From the NCBI GenBank assembly GCA_035623515.1, contig DASPTH010000140.1:1-40087 (forward strand): a stretch of DNA of 40,087 nt. The letters run 5' to 3'. The notes beneath the pieces were generated by a model. That model was not told the DNA's origin and searched no databases. It saw nothing but the letters and a program-made list of their open reading frames with translations. This DNA is from DASPTH01 sp035623515 (lineage in GTDB: Bacteria; Actinomycetota; Acidimicrobiia; IMCC26256; DASPTH01). The translations under genes and the position numbers were made by a program. Shown here piece after piece: positions 32,697 through 39,760 of the stretch (positions are counted from its first letter, which is position 1; the number at the start of each line of letters is the position of its first letter).

Positions 32697-34144
32697 ACAC
32701 GGCGATCCGGCGGGTCGGGTACGCGATCACGGTGCTCATCATCGTGCTGGTCGGTCAGATCACCTATCTCCAGGTGGTCGACGCCAATCACCTCGCGAAC
32801 GACCCCAACAACATCCGCCGGTTCCTGCGCGACATCAACCGCCCCAGGGGCGAGATCCTGACGGCCGACGATCAGGTGGTGGCCCGGTCGATCGACACCG
32901 GCGGTGAGATCCGGTACCAGCGCGTGTACCCGCAAGCCGACCTGTTCGCGCAGATCAGCGGGTACCAGTCGGTCCTCGACGGCAACACCGGCGTCGAGGC
33001 CAGCTACAACGCCGCCCTCACGGGGCGCGACACGGAGTTCAAGTTCGAGAACATCGTCCAAGGAAAGCCGAACACCGGCAACGTCGTGCTCGCGCAGTCA
33101 CTGCCGGCGCAGACAGCCGCGCGCGACGCGCTGCAGGGACAGAAGGGTTCGGTGGTCGCAATCGACCCGCGCACCGGCGCGATCCTTGCGATGTACTCGA
33201 ACCCCAGCTTCGACCCGAACCCACTCACCAACCACGACACCGCGAAGGCCAACCTCGCGTTCTTCCTCTTGAACAACGACACCGCGAAGCCCGCGCTCGC
33301 ACGCTCCTACCGCGAGCGCTTCCCTCCTGGTTCGACGTTCAAGGTCGTGACGACCGCCGCCGCGCTCGACACCGGGATCGCGACGCCCGACACGACCTTC
33401 CCGTACTCCGCCCGGTTCCCGCTGCCCGGCACCACCACGGGCATCGGCAACTTCGGCGGCGGGAGTTGCGGCGGCGGCACCCTCGTCCAGAGCTTCCTCG
33501 AGTCGTGCAACGTGACGTTCGCCAAACTCGGCTACGACCTGGGCCCGAACTTCGTGCCGACGATGAACAACTGCGGTGTGGGCTCGGCGACGGCGCCAAT
33601 CGCGCCGCCGCTCGACCTCGATCCCGGCGCGGCCGGCAGCATCGGGCCCGCGGCCGACGCCGAGCCGCCTCGGTTCGCACTCGCCGGGATCGGTCAGGGC
33701 GACGTGTTCGTCACACCCCTCGAGATGGCGCTCGTGGCGGCCGGGATCGCCAACGGGGGCGTGATCATGCAGCCGCACGTGGCGCAGTCCGTAACCGACT
33801 CCGACGGCAAGGTCGTCGACGAGATCAAGCCCCACGAGTGGAAGCGCTGCATGACGCCGGCGACGGCTTCCGCCCTCACCGACATGATGGTGAAGAACGT
33901 CGAAGGCGGCACCGGCACACGCGCGCAGATCAACGGTGTGGCCGTGGCCGGGAAGACGGGAACCGCGCAGAACGAGTTGGGCGCGCCACATGCGTGGTTC
34001 ATCGCGTTCGCGCCGGCCGACAACCCCCGCGTCGCGGTCTCGGTCCTCGTCGAGAACGGTGGCATCGTCGGTGACGCCGCCACCGGCGGGGACCTCGCTG
34101 CTCCCATTGCCAAGCAAGTGCTCGAAGCGCTCCTCAACCAGTGA
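32693..34144 (+). CDS. pbpA: Class B penicillin-binding protein (PbpA)
   Basis: 483 residues. One N-terminal helix (about 8-26), a dimerisation domain with RPRGEILTADDQVVARS, and a transpeptidase domain with the active-site triad motifs SxxK (Ser214-Lys217, PPGSTFKVV), SxN (Ser271-Asn273, ESCNVTF) and KTG (Lys421, AGKTGTAQN). No PASTA domains. It cross-links the glycan made by the SEDS partner and in mycobacteria is regulated by PknB. ATG overlaps the rodA stop as ATGA. Followed by a 40-nt gap with a new promoter before pknB. Confidence 0.92.
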   Translation: MNTAIRRVGYAITVLIIVLVGQITYLQVVDANHLANDPNNIRRFLRDINRPRGEILTADDQVVARSIDTGGEIRYQRVYPQADLFAQISGYQSVLDGNTGVEASYNAALTGRDTEFKFENIVQGKPNTGNVVLAQSLPAQTAARDALQGQKGSVVAIDPRTGAILAMYSNPSFDPNPLTNHDTAKANLAFFLLNNDTAKPALARSYRERFPPGSTFKVVTTAAALDTGIATPDTTFPYSARFPLPGTTTGIGNFGGGSCGGGTLVQSFLESCNVTFAKLGYDLGPNFVPTMNNCGVGSATAPIAPPLDLDPGAAGSIGPAADAEPPRFALAGIGQGDVFVTPLEMALVAAGIANGGVIMQPHVAQSVTDSDGKVVDEIKPHEWKRCMTPATASALTDMMVKNVEGGTGTRAQINGVAVAGKTGTAQNELGAPHAWFIAFAPADNPRVAVSVLVENGGIVGDAATGGDLAAPIAKQVLEALLNQ

Positions 34145-34168
34145 TACTGATGCCCTCCGACTGACTCC

Positions 34169-34174
34169 TAGATT
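34169..34174 (+). promoter_or_regulatory. -10 box of the pknB gene
   Basis: TAGATT, 10 nt before the pknB ATG at 34185, in the 40-nt gap after pbpA; no Shine-Dalgarno is visible. It suggests that pknB has its own near-leaderless promoter besides readthrough from the fhaA operon. Confidence 0.45.
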
Positions 34175-34184
34175 GCACTGACCC

Positions 34185-36068
34185 ATGGCCACCGTCGCGC
34201 GTGTGCTCGCCAACCGCTACGAGCTCCGAACGGAGATCGGCCGCGGCGGGATGGCCGACGTCTACCTCGCGCTCGACCGGTTGCTGAACCGCCGGGTCGC
34301 GGTGAAGGTGCTGTCGCCAGCGTTCGCGTCGGACCCCGCGTTCATCGAGCGGTTCCGGCGCGAGGCACAGGCGGCCGCCAGCCTGAGCCACCCGAACATC
34401 GTCGCCGTGTACGACTGGGGACGCGACGACGACACGTCGTTCATCGTCATGGAGTACGTGAACGGCCGCACGCTCCGCGACGTGCTGAAGCGCTACGGCT
34501 CGCTTCCACCGAGCGAGGCGGCTCGCATCACCGCCGATATCGCCGACGCGCTCGAGTTCGCGCACCAGAACGGCGTCGTGCACCGCGACGTCAAGCCGGG
34601 GAACGTCCTGATCACGCCGGAAGGCGGGGTGAAGGTCACCGACTTCGGCATCGCGCGTTACGAGAGCAGCGAGAACCTCACGAAGACCGGCGCCGTGCTC
34701 GGCACCGCCACCTACTTCTCACCCGAGCAGGCCCAGGGTCTGGAGCTCGACGGCCGCTCCGACGTGTACTCGCTCGGTGTCGTCCTCTACGAGATGACCA
34801 CCGGTGTCGCGCCGTTCACTGCCGACAGCCCGGTCTCCGTCGCGTACAAGCACGTGCGCGAGGAGCCAGTGCCACCGTCGCAGATCGCGCGCGACGTGCC
34901 CGGCGCGCTCGACCGCATCGTGCTCACGTGCCTCACGAAGGACGTCGCCCTCCGCTACCAGTCTGCTCGCGAGTTGCGCGCCGACCTCCTGCGCTTCGAG
35001 CGCGGCCGCCCGCTGCGCGGCGGGCCGATGCCGGCCATCACCGCCGTGCCGGTAGCGGCCGCGGGCGCAGCGGCCGGGAGCGACGGGTCGAACGGCGCGC
35101 CCACACTCGTGGCCCCTGCACCTGCTCCGGTACCGGCTCCGGCATCTCCCCGGCGACCGAGGCGCTGGGGTGCCGCGATCGCGGTGGCGGTCGCCTTCGG
35201 CCTCCTGATCACGCTCATCGTCACGTTGCTCGTGCAGTCGAACTTCGGCAACGACGGGAAATCGGTCGTGACGGCAGTGGTGCCACCGGTCACCGGCCAA
35301 TTGTTCGCGCAGGCGGAGGCCGCGCTCAAGCAGCAGTCGTTCAACGTGGTGCGCGTCGACAAGCAGAGCGACCAGGACGGCGACGTGGTGCTGTCGCAGT
35401 CACCGATCGCGGGCGTGAAGCTGCGCAAGGGAGGCACCGTCACGCTCGACGTGAGCAGCCCGACCGTACCGATGCCCTCCGTCGTGGGGAAGCAGCAGAC
35501 CGACGCCGACGCCATCCTCCGGGGCGCCGGTTTCAAGGTTGCGTACGTGGAGCAGGACTCCGACCAACCGCCGGGCCTCGTGCTCGCCACCAGCCCGGCG
35601 GGCGGCGTGGCCGTCCCGAAGACCTTCCGGCTGGCGAGCGTCACCGTCGCGCGCGCGCCGTTGAAGACCGTGCCCGACGTGTCGAACCTCGACACGGTCG
35701 CGGCGTCGTCGGCGATCGGCGCGGCCGGGCTCCAGGTGAGCCCCACGACCCAGTCGGCGCCGAGCGACACCGTTGCGGCCGGCAACGTAGCGGGCACCGA
35801 CCCCGCGGCGAACACGCAAGTCCCTCCGAACACCTCGGTCACGCTCATCATCTCGAGCGGACCGGCGCAGGTCACGATCCCGAACGTCGTCGGCAGCCAG
35901 CGCGCCGACGCCGAGTCGGCGATCACGGGAGTCGGCTGCAGCGTCCGCGTCAGCTTCCAGGCGTCGGCACCGAACCAGCAGGGCTACGTGCTCGCCCAGT
36001 CGCCGACGGGCGGCACGAGCCAGCACTGCGACGCCAACACCTACGTCGACATCCTGGTGGGCACCTGA
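34185..36068 (+). CDS. pknB: Ser/Thr protein kinase with four PASTA domains (PknB)
   Basis: 627 residues. Kinase domain (about 10-275): glycine loop IGRGGMADVYLAL, Lys41 (VAVKVL), Glu60, HRDVKPGN (Asp135, Asn140), DFG at 153-155 and activation segment to SPEQAQGLELDGRSDVYSLG. A Pro/Ala-rich juxtamembrane segment, one membrane helix (about 327-350), then four PASTA repeats (about 365-428, 429-496, 497-564, 565-627) with PNVVG/PSVVG starts. PASTA domains sense lipid II or muropeptides; the kinase phosphorylates FhaA, FhaB, MviN and others. No separate PknA-type kinase is present, unlike in mycobacteria. The TGA overlaps the presumed CTG start of mutY. Confidence 0.94.
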   Translation: MATVARVLANRYELRTEIGRGGMADVYLALDRLLNRRVAVKVLSPAFASDPAFIERFRREAQAAASLSHPNIVAVYDWGRDDDTSFIVMEYVNGRTLRDVLKRYGSLPPSEAARITADIADALEFAHQNGVVHRDVKPGNVLITPEGGVKVTDFGIARYESSENLTKTGAVLGTATYFSPEQAQGLELDGRSDVYSLGVVLYEMTTGVAPFTADSPVSVAYKHVREEPVPPSQIARDVPGALDRIVLTCLTKDVALRYQSARELRADLLRFERGRPLRGGPMPAITAVPVAAAGAAAGSDGSNGAPTLVAPAPAPVPAPASPRRPRRWGAAIAVAVAFGLLITLIVTLLVQSNFGNDGKSVVTAVVPPVTGQLFAQAEAALKQQSFNVVRVDKQSDQDGDVVLSQSPIAGVKLRKGGTVTLDVSSPTVPMPSVVGKQQTDADAILRGAGFKVAYVEQDSDQPPGLVLATSPAGGVAVPKTFRLASVTVARAPLKTVPDVSNLDTVAASSAIGAAGLQVSPTTQSAPSDTVAAGNVAGTDPAANTQVPPNTSVTLIISSGPAQVTIPNVVGSQRADAESAITGVGCSVRVSFQASAPNQQGYVLAQSPTGGTSQHCDANTYVDILVGT

Positions 36069-36838
36069 CGCTCGAGGCCTGGTATCGGGCGCACGGACGC
36101 CACGGGTTGCCGTGGCGCGCGACGCGCGACCGGTGGGCCGTACTCGTGTCGGAGACGATGTTGCACCAGACGCAGGTCGCGCGCGTCGCCGGCGTGTACG
36201 ACGGCTTCCTCGCGCAGTTCCCGACGCCATCGGCGATGGCCGCGGCCGGTCCCGGCGCGGTGATCGTGGCGTGGGGCCGGCTCGGTTACCCGCGGCGGGC
36301 CCGGCGCTTGTGGGAGGCCGCGGTCGTGATCGACGCGCGCGGGTGGCCGGCCGACCTCACCGACCTCCCCGGTGTGGGCCGGTACACCGCGGCGGCGGTC
36401 CGGGCCCAGTCCGACGGCGTCGACGCGCCTGCCCTGGACGTGAACGTGCGGCGGGTCGTCGAACGCGTACGCGGCGAACGCCTCACCGACGCGCAGGGGG
36501 AACGCGCGATGGTCGTGATCGGGAAGCCGCTCCGCGGGCGCGACCGCCTGCTCGCGCTCATGGACGTGGGCGCGCTGCTCTGCCGTCCTCGCGAGCCCCG
36601 GTGCGGCGAGTGTCCTCTCCGCCGGCGGTGCGCGGCGCGGGCGCCGCTCCCGCACGAGCGGCGGGCCCGGCAGGCTCCGTTCGCGGGCAGTTTCCGTGAG
36701 CGCCGCGGGCGCGTGATGGCACGCGTCCGCGAGGGCGCGGTTCCCGTCGAGCACCTCGACGCCGACGCGTTGGCGTCGCTCGTCGCCGACGGCCTCGCGG
36801 TGCTCGAGCACGGCTCGGCGCGACTACCGGACCTCTAG
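36065..36838 (+). CDS. mutY: A/G-specific adenine glycosylase MutY, probable CTG start
   Basis: 257 residues if begun at CTG 36065. It removes adenine opposite 8-oxoguanine in base-excision repair. LEAWYRAHGRHGLPWR is the conserved N-terminus, SETMLHQTQV holds the catalytic Glu, LPGVGRYTAAAV is the HhH turn, ALDVNVRRV holds the catalytic Asp, and CRPREPRCGECPLRRRC is the Cx6Cx2Cx5C [4Fe-4S] loop. No ATG, GTG or TTG stands upstream in frame near the pknB end; the CTG overlaps the pknB TGA as CTGA. TTG at 36107 would remove the conserved LEAWYRAHG part. The C-terminus is short: little or no MutT-like 8-oxoG domain remains. Its TAG shares the CTAG with the convergent pabA stop. Confidence 0.85.
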   Translation: MTLEAWYRAHGRHGLPWRATRDRWAVLVSETMLHQTQVARVAGVYDGFLAQFPTPSAMAAAGPGAVIVAWGRLGYPRRARRLWEAAVVIDARGWPADLTDLPGVGRYTAAAVRAQSDGVDAPALDVNVRRVVERVRGERLTDAQGERAMVVIGKPLRGRDRLLALMDVGALLCRPREPRCGECPLRRRCAARAPLPHERRARQAPFAGSFRERRGRVMARVREGAVPVEHLDADALASLVADGLAVLEHGSARLPDL

Positions 36839-37437
36839 ATCGGCACGCGATCCGGGTACAGGAAGTTGCCGAGCAGCCGGTGGCCGTGCTCGGTGAGGAT
36901 CGACTCGGGATGGAACTGCACGCCCTCGACCGGCAGATCTCGATGCCGGAGCCCCATCACGAGACCGTCCTCCGACTCGGCGCTCACCTCGAGCGCGTCG
37001 GGCACCGAGTCGCGGTCGACGACGAGTGAGTGGTATCGGGTTGCCGTGAACGGGCTCGGGACGTCGCGGAACACGCCCTTGCCGTCGTGGGCGATCTGCG
37101 ACGTCTTGCCGTGCATCACCGCCGGCGCACGCACGACATCACCGCCGTAGAGCTTGCCGATGCACTGGTGGCCGAGGCACACGCCGAGCACGGGAACGCC
37201 GGCGTCGCCGAACACCCTGATGGCGTCGTTCGACACCCCGGCGTCCTCCGGATGCGTTCCGGGATCGCCGGGGCCGGGCGACACGAGGACGGCGTCGGGC
37301 TCGAGCGCGACGAGCGCGTCGATCGGGAGCGCGTCGTGGCGATGCACGACGGGGTCGGCGCCGAGCTCCCCGAGGTACTGGACGAGGTTGTAGACGAACG
37401 AGTCGTAGTTGTCGATGACAAGCACCCGCGGCGCCAC
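36835..37437 (-). CDS. pabA: Aminodeoxychorismate/anthranilate synthase glutamine amidotransferase (PabA/TrpG)
   Basis: 200 residues. Class I glutamine amidotransferase that supplies ammonia from glutamine to the chorismate-using subunit for folate or tryptophan. VLVIDNYDSFVYNLVQYLGE, SPGPGDP, nucleophile Cys87 in GVCLGHQCIG, and His176/Glu178 in VQFHPESILTEHG complete the triad. The GTG at 37437 is 6 nt after TACGTT (37449-37444) with no RBS, hence probably leaderless. In mycobacteria the same gene (annotated trpG) stands beside pknB. The stop codon TAG lies in a CTAG shared with mutY. Confidence 0.92.
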   Translation of the reverse strand: MAPRVLVIDNYDSFVYNLVQYLGELGADPVVHRHDALPIDALVALEPDAVLVSPGPGDPGTHPEDAGVSNDAIRVFGDAGVPVLGVCLGHQCIGKLYGGDVVRAPAVMHGKTSQIAHDGKGVFRDVPSPFTATRYHSLVVDRDSVPDALEVSAESEDGLVMGLRHRDLPVEGVQFHPESILTEHGHRLLGNFLYPDRVPI

Positions 37438-37490
37438 GGGCGCAACGTACCGGACCCGCTCGTCGCCGGCCGCGGGTTATCGTCGCCGTC

Positions 37491-37724
37491 ATGCCGCAGT
37501 CGAAGAGCAAGCGGTCGCGCTACACGCCGCCGGCGCCCAAGAAGGCGCCGCCGAGCAAGCTGTGGGTGCCGGCGACGATGTTCACCTGCCTGGTCCTCGG
37601 CGTGGTGGTGATCGGCGGCAACTACCTCCAACTCCTCCCGGGCGGCGAAGCGAGCAACAACTTCCTGATCATCGGCCTCGTGCTGCTGGTCGCCGGATTC
37701 GTGCTGTCGACCTTCTACCGGTAA
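37491..37724 (+). CDS. crgA: Cell division protein CrgA
   Basis: 77 residues. Basic, Pro-rich N-terminus (MPQSKSKRSRYTPPAPKK) and two membrane helices (about 27-46 and 57-75) separated by NYLQLLPGGEASNN, the CrgA signature. CrgA recruits and stabilises septal proteins such as FtsQ, FtsI and the FtsZ ring in Actinomycetota. TATCGT at 37478-37483 lies 7 nt before the ATG with no RBS: probably leaderless. Divergent from pabA across a 53-bp gap. Confidence 0.93.
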   Translation: MPQSKSKRSRYTPPAPKKAPPSKLWVPATMFTCLVLGVVVIGGNYLQLLPGGEASNNFLIIGLVLLVAGFVLSTFYR

Positions 37725-37743
37725 GGGCCGTTTGTCCGAACGC

Positions 37744-37792
37744 CAACCGTGTGATTTCGCACAGGGTTGTCCACAGGCGGTGGAGAACCGCC
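37744..37792. terminator. Tandem hairpins between crgA and the convergent zinc-ribbon gene
   Basis: First hairpin: CAACC (37744-37748) and TGTG (37750-37753) pair with CACA (37760-37763) and GGTTG (37765-37769) with a single G-G mismatch and a 6-nt loop. Second hairpin: GGCGGT (37776-37781) with ACCGCC (37787-37792), 5-nt loop. They begin 20 nt after the crgA stop and end 14 nt before the convergent gene, so they can stop transcription from both sides. Confidence 0.5.
37767..37775 (+). other. DnaA-box-like 9-mer
   Basis: TTGTCCACA matches the actinobacterial DnaA-box form (one change from TTATCCACA). It is a single copy, overlapping the right arm of a hairpin. The crgA-pknB region is close to the replication origin in mycobacteria, so it may be an outlying box, but one box alone is not an origin. 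Confidence 0.4.
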
Positions 37793-37805
37793 GGAGCGGC
37801 GCTGG

Positions 37806-38057
37806 TCAGTCGGGCACGAGGACCATGTCTTCGCGGCAGTGGCGCGGCGCCTCGGGTGCGTCGTCCTGCGCGGCCGTCATCGTGACCTCGGCACCGCACA
37901 CCGCGCACCGGAACCTCAGGTGCACGGGCTGGATGGAGTCGGGGTCGGGCTCCTCGGGCGGCGGCACCTTGAACTTGCGGAGCATGGACGCGCCGATGAC
38001 GTAGAGCGTGACACCGGCCGCGAGCGCGACCACCACGCGCAAGATCCATCCGAGCAT
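37806..38057 (-). CDS. Small membrane-anchored zinc-ribbon-like protein
   Basis: 83 residues. One N-terminal membrane helix (about 4-24, WILRVVVALAAGVTLYVIGA), a charged linker with Pro/Glu/Asp (PPPEEPDPDS), then a small domain CAVCGAEVTMTAAQ with CxxC and a later RHCRED, suggesting a Cys3/His zinc ribbon. The domain orientation (cytosolic versus exported) is unclear. ATG at 38057 has GGAG about 6 nt upstream. Located between crgA and the thiolase; no named family recognised. Confidence 0.75.
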   Translation of the reverse strand: MLGWILRVVVALAAGVTLYVIGASMLRKFKVPPPEEPDPDSIQPVHLRFRCAVCGAEVTMTAAQDDAPEAPRHCREDMVLVPD

Positions 38058-38090
38058 GCGGCTCCATGGTCGCGCGCCGGGTGGCGCTCG

Positions 38091-39242
38091 CTACACGCGC
38101 TCGATGATCGCGGCATTGGCCATGCCGCCGCCCTCGCACATCGTCTGCAGGCCGAAGCGACCGCCCGTCCGTTCGAGCTCGTGCAGCAGCGTCGTCGCGA
38201 GCCGGGCGCCCGAGCACCCGAGCGGGTGACCCAGCGCGATGGCACCGCCGTTCACGTTGACCCGCGCCATGTTCGGGTGCACCTCCCGCGCCCACGCCAG
38301 CACGACGCTCGCGAACGCCTCGTTGATCTCGACCAGGTCGATGTCGTCGAGCGAGAGCTTGGCCCGCTCGAGCACCTTGGCCGTCGCGGAGATCGGGGCG
38401 GTGAGCATGAGCACGGGATCGTCACCGGCGAGCGCGAACGAGTGGAAGCGGGCCCGCGGTCTGAGGCCGAGCCGGCTTGCCGCCTCCTCACTCGTGACGA
38501 GGACGGCCGCGGCCCCGTCGGTGATCTGTGACGAGTTGCCCGCGGTCACGACCCCGTCGGGCTTGAACGCGGGCTTCAGCCGCGCGAGCTGCTCGGGGGA
38601 CGTGTCACGGCGGATGCCTTCGTCGGTCAGGAGCCAGCGCGACGTGTCGTCGGTCGACGGCACAGCCACGATCTCACGCTCGAAGCGCCCTTCGGCAGTC
38701 GCGCGCGCCGCACGCCGGTGGGATTCGAGCGCGAGCGTGTCGAGCTCCTCCCGGCCGAGGCTCCACTTCTCGGCGATCAGCTCCGCCGACAATCCCTGAG
38801 GCACGAGGCCGGGGTAGCGCTCGTGGACCTCGGGCCCGAAGGGATCACGTCCGGGGAGGAGGGTCGAACCCATCGGCACCCTCGTCATGCTCTCCACGCC
38901 CGCAGCCACGACCACGTCGTACGCGCCGGCCATCACACCCTGGGCCGCGAAGTGGAACGCCTGCTGTGACGACCCGCACTGCCGATCGATCGACGTGCCC
39001 GGCACGGAGTCCGGGTAGCCCGCCGCCAGCGCGGCGTTGCGGCCGACGTTGAGGGCCTGTTCGCCGACCTGCGACACGCAGCCCATGATCACGTCGTCGA
39101 CCACCGCAGGGTCGAGGTCGTTGCGCTCCACGAGCGCGCGCAGCACGTGCGCGGCGAGATCGACGGGATGCCATCCCGCGAGCATCCCGTTCCGGCGCCC
39201 GAGCGGCGTACGGATGGCGTCGACGATCACGGCCGTGGTCAT
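38091..39242 (-). CDS. Acetyl-CoA acetyltransferase (thiolase family)
   Basis: 383 residues, full thiolase. Acyl-binding nucleophile Cys89 in SIDRQCGSSQQA, GGAIALGHPLGCSGARL with the catalytic His, and CEGGGMANA with the second Cys. AGVESMTRVPMGS and NEAFASVVLAW are standard. It performs Claisen condensation or thiolytic cleavage of beta-ketoacyl-CoA. The ATG at 39242 lies 11 nt after TAGACA (39259-39254), no RBS. Divergent from a PaaI-type thioesterase with a 27-bp gap; both act on acyl-CoA. Confidence 0.93.
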   Translation of the reverse strand: MTTAVIVDAIRTPLGRRNGMLAGWHPVDLAAHVLRALVERNDLDPAVVDDVIMGCVSQVGEQALNVGRNAALAAGYPDSVPGTSIDRQCGSSQQAFHFAAQGVMAGAYDVVVAAGVESMTRVPMGSTLLPGRDPFGPEVHERYPGLVPQGLSAELIAEKWSLGREELDTLALESHRRAARATAEGRFEREIVAVPSTDDTSRWLLTDEGIRRDTSPEQLARLKPAFKPDGVVTAGNSSQITDGAAAVLVTSEEAASRLGLRPRARFHSFALAGDDPVLMLTAPISATAKVLERAKLSLDDIDLVEINEAFASVVLAWAREVHPNMARVNVNGGAIALGHPLGCSGARLATTLLHELERTGGRFGLQTMCEGGGMANAAIIERV

Positions 39243-39253
39243 GGCACGAGCGT

Positions 39254-39263
39254 TGTCTAGCGT
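39254..39263. promoter_or_regulatory. Divergent promoter with overlapping -10 boxes (thiolase / PaaI)
   Basis: Minus-strand TAGACA (39259-39254) and plus-strand TAGCGT (39258-39263) share the TA of a CTAG. The plus-strand start is 6 nt and the minus-strand start 11 nt from its box. Same geometry as at 3796-3805: start codons 27-28 nt apart, no Shine-Dalgarno on either side. Confidence 0.5.
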
Positions 39264-39269
39264 TCCCGC

Positions 39270-39686
39270 ATGCGCAACCTCGACAAGTCGCTCGGTGACG
39301 GTGGGATGCCATTGCTCGCGCAACTCGGCCTGTCGTTCGAGCGGTACGGCGAGGGCTGGGCCGAAGCCGTGTGGACGCCGACCGAGTCGGCGTGCAACCC
39401 GAGGGGTCCGGTGCACGGTGGCGTGTACGCAGTGGTGCACGACGCAGCGATGAACTTCGCCGCCAACAGCGCGCTCGAGTCGGGGGACCGCGCCGCCACG
39501 CTCGACGTCTCGTACCAGGTCCGTCAGGGCGCGTCCGCAGGCCAGGAGCTGGCGGTGCGGGGTGAGGTCGTGCAGCTCAGCCGGACGGTCGCCTACGTCG
39601 AGTCGCTCGTCACGGATGCCGCCACCGGCGGGATCGTGTCGCGGGCGATGTCGACCTTCGCCGTGCGCCGCGCCGAACGCTCCTGA
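39270..39686 (+). CDS. PaaI-type hotdog thioesterase
   Basis: 138 residues, single hotdog domain. CNPRGPVHGGVYAVVHDAAMNFAAN contains the HGG turn and the Asp of the PaaI/4HBT active site; TLDVSYQVRQGASAGQELAVRGEVVQLSRTVAYVESLV is the typical strand order. It hydrolyses acyl- or aryl-acetyl-CoA thioesters. ATG at 39270 lies 6 nt after TAGCGT (39258-39263) with no Shine-Dalgarno, so it is predicted to be leaderless. Divergent from the thiolase and followed by an acyl-activating enzyme, in keeping with acyl-CoA metabolism. Confidence 0.88.
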   Translation: MRNLDKSLGDGGMPLLAQLGLSFERYGEGWAEAVWTPTESACNPRGPVHGGVYAVVHDAAMNFAANSALESGDRAATLDVSYQVRQGASAGQELAVRGEVVQLSRTVAYVESLVTDAATGGIVSRAMSTFAVRRAERS

Positions 39687-39760
39687 CCCGCTGGACCGTG
39701 CGCGGACCGAAGCGGCCGATGGGGAGCGCGGCGGGCAGCGGCCAATACGATCGCCCGCAC

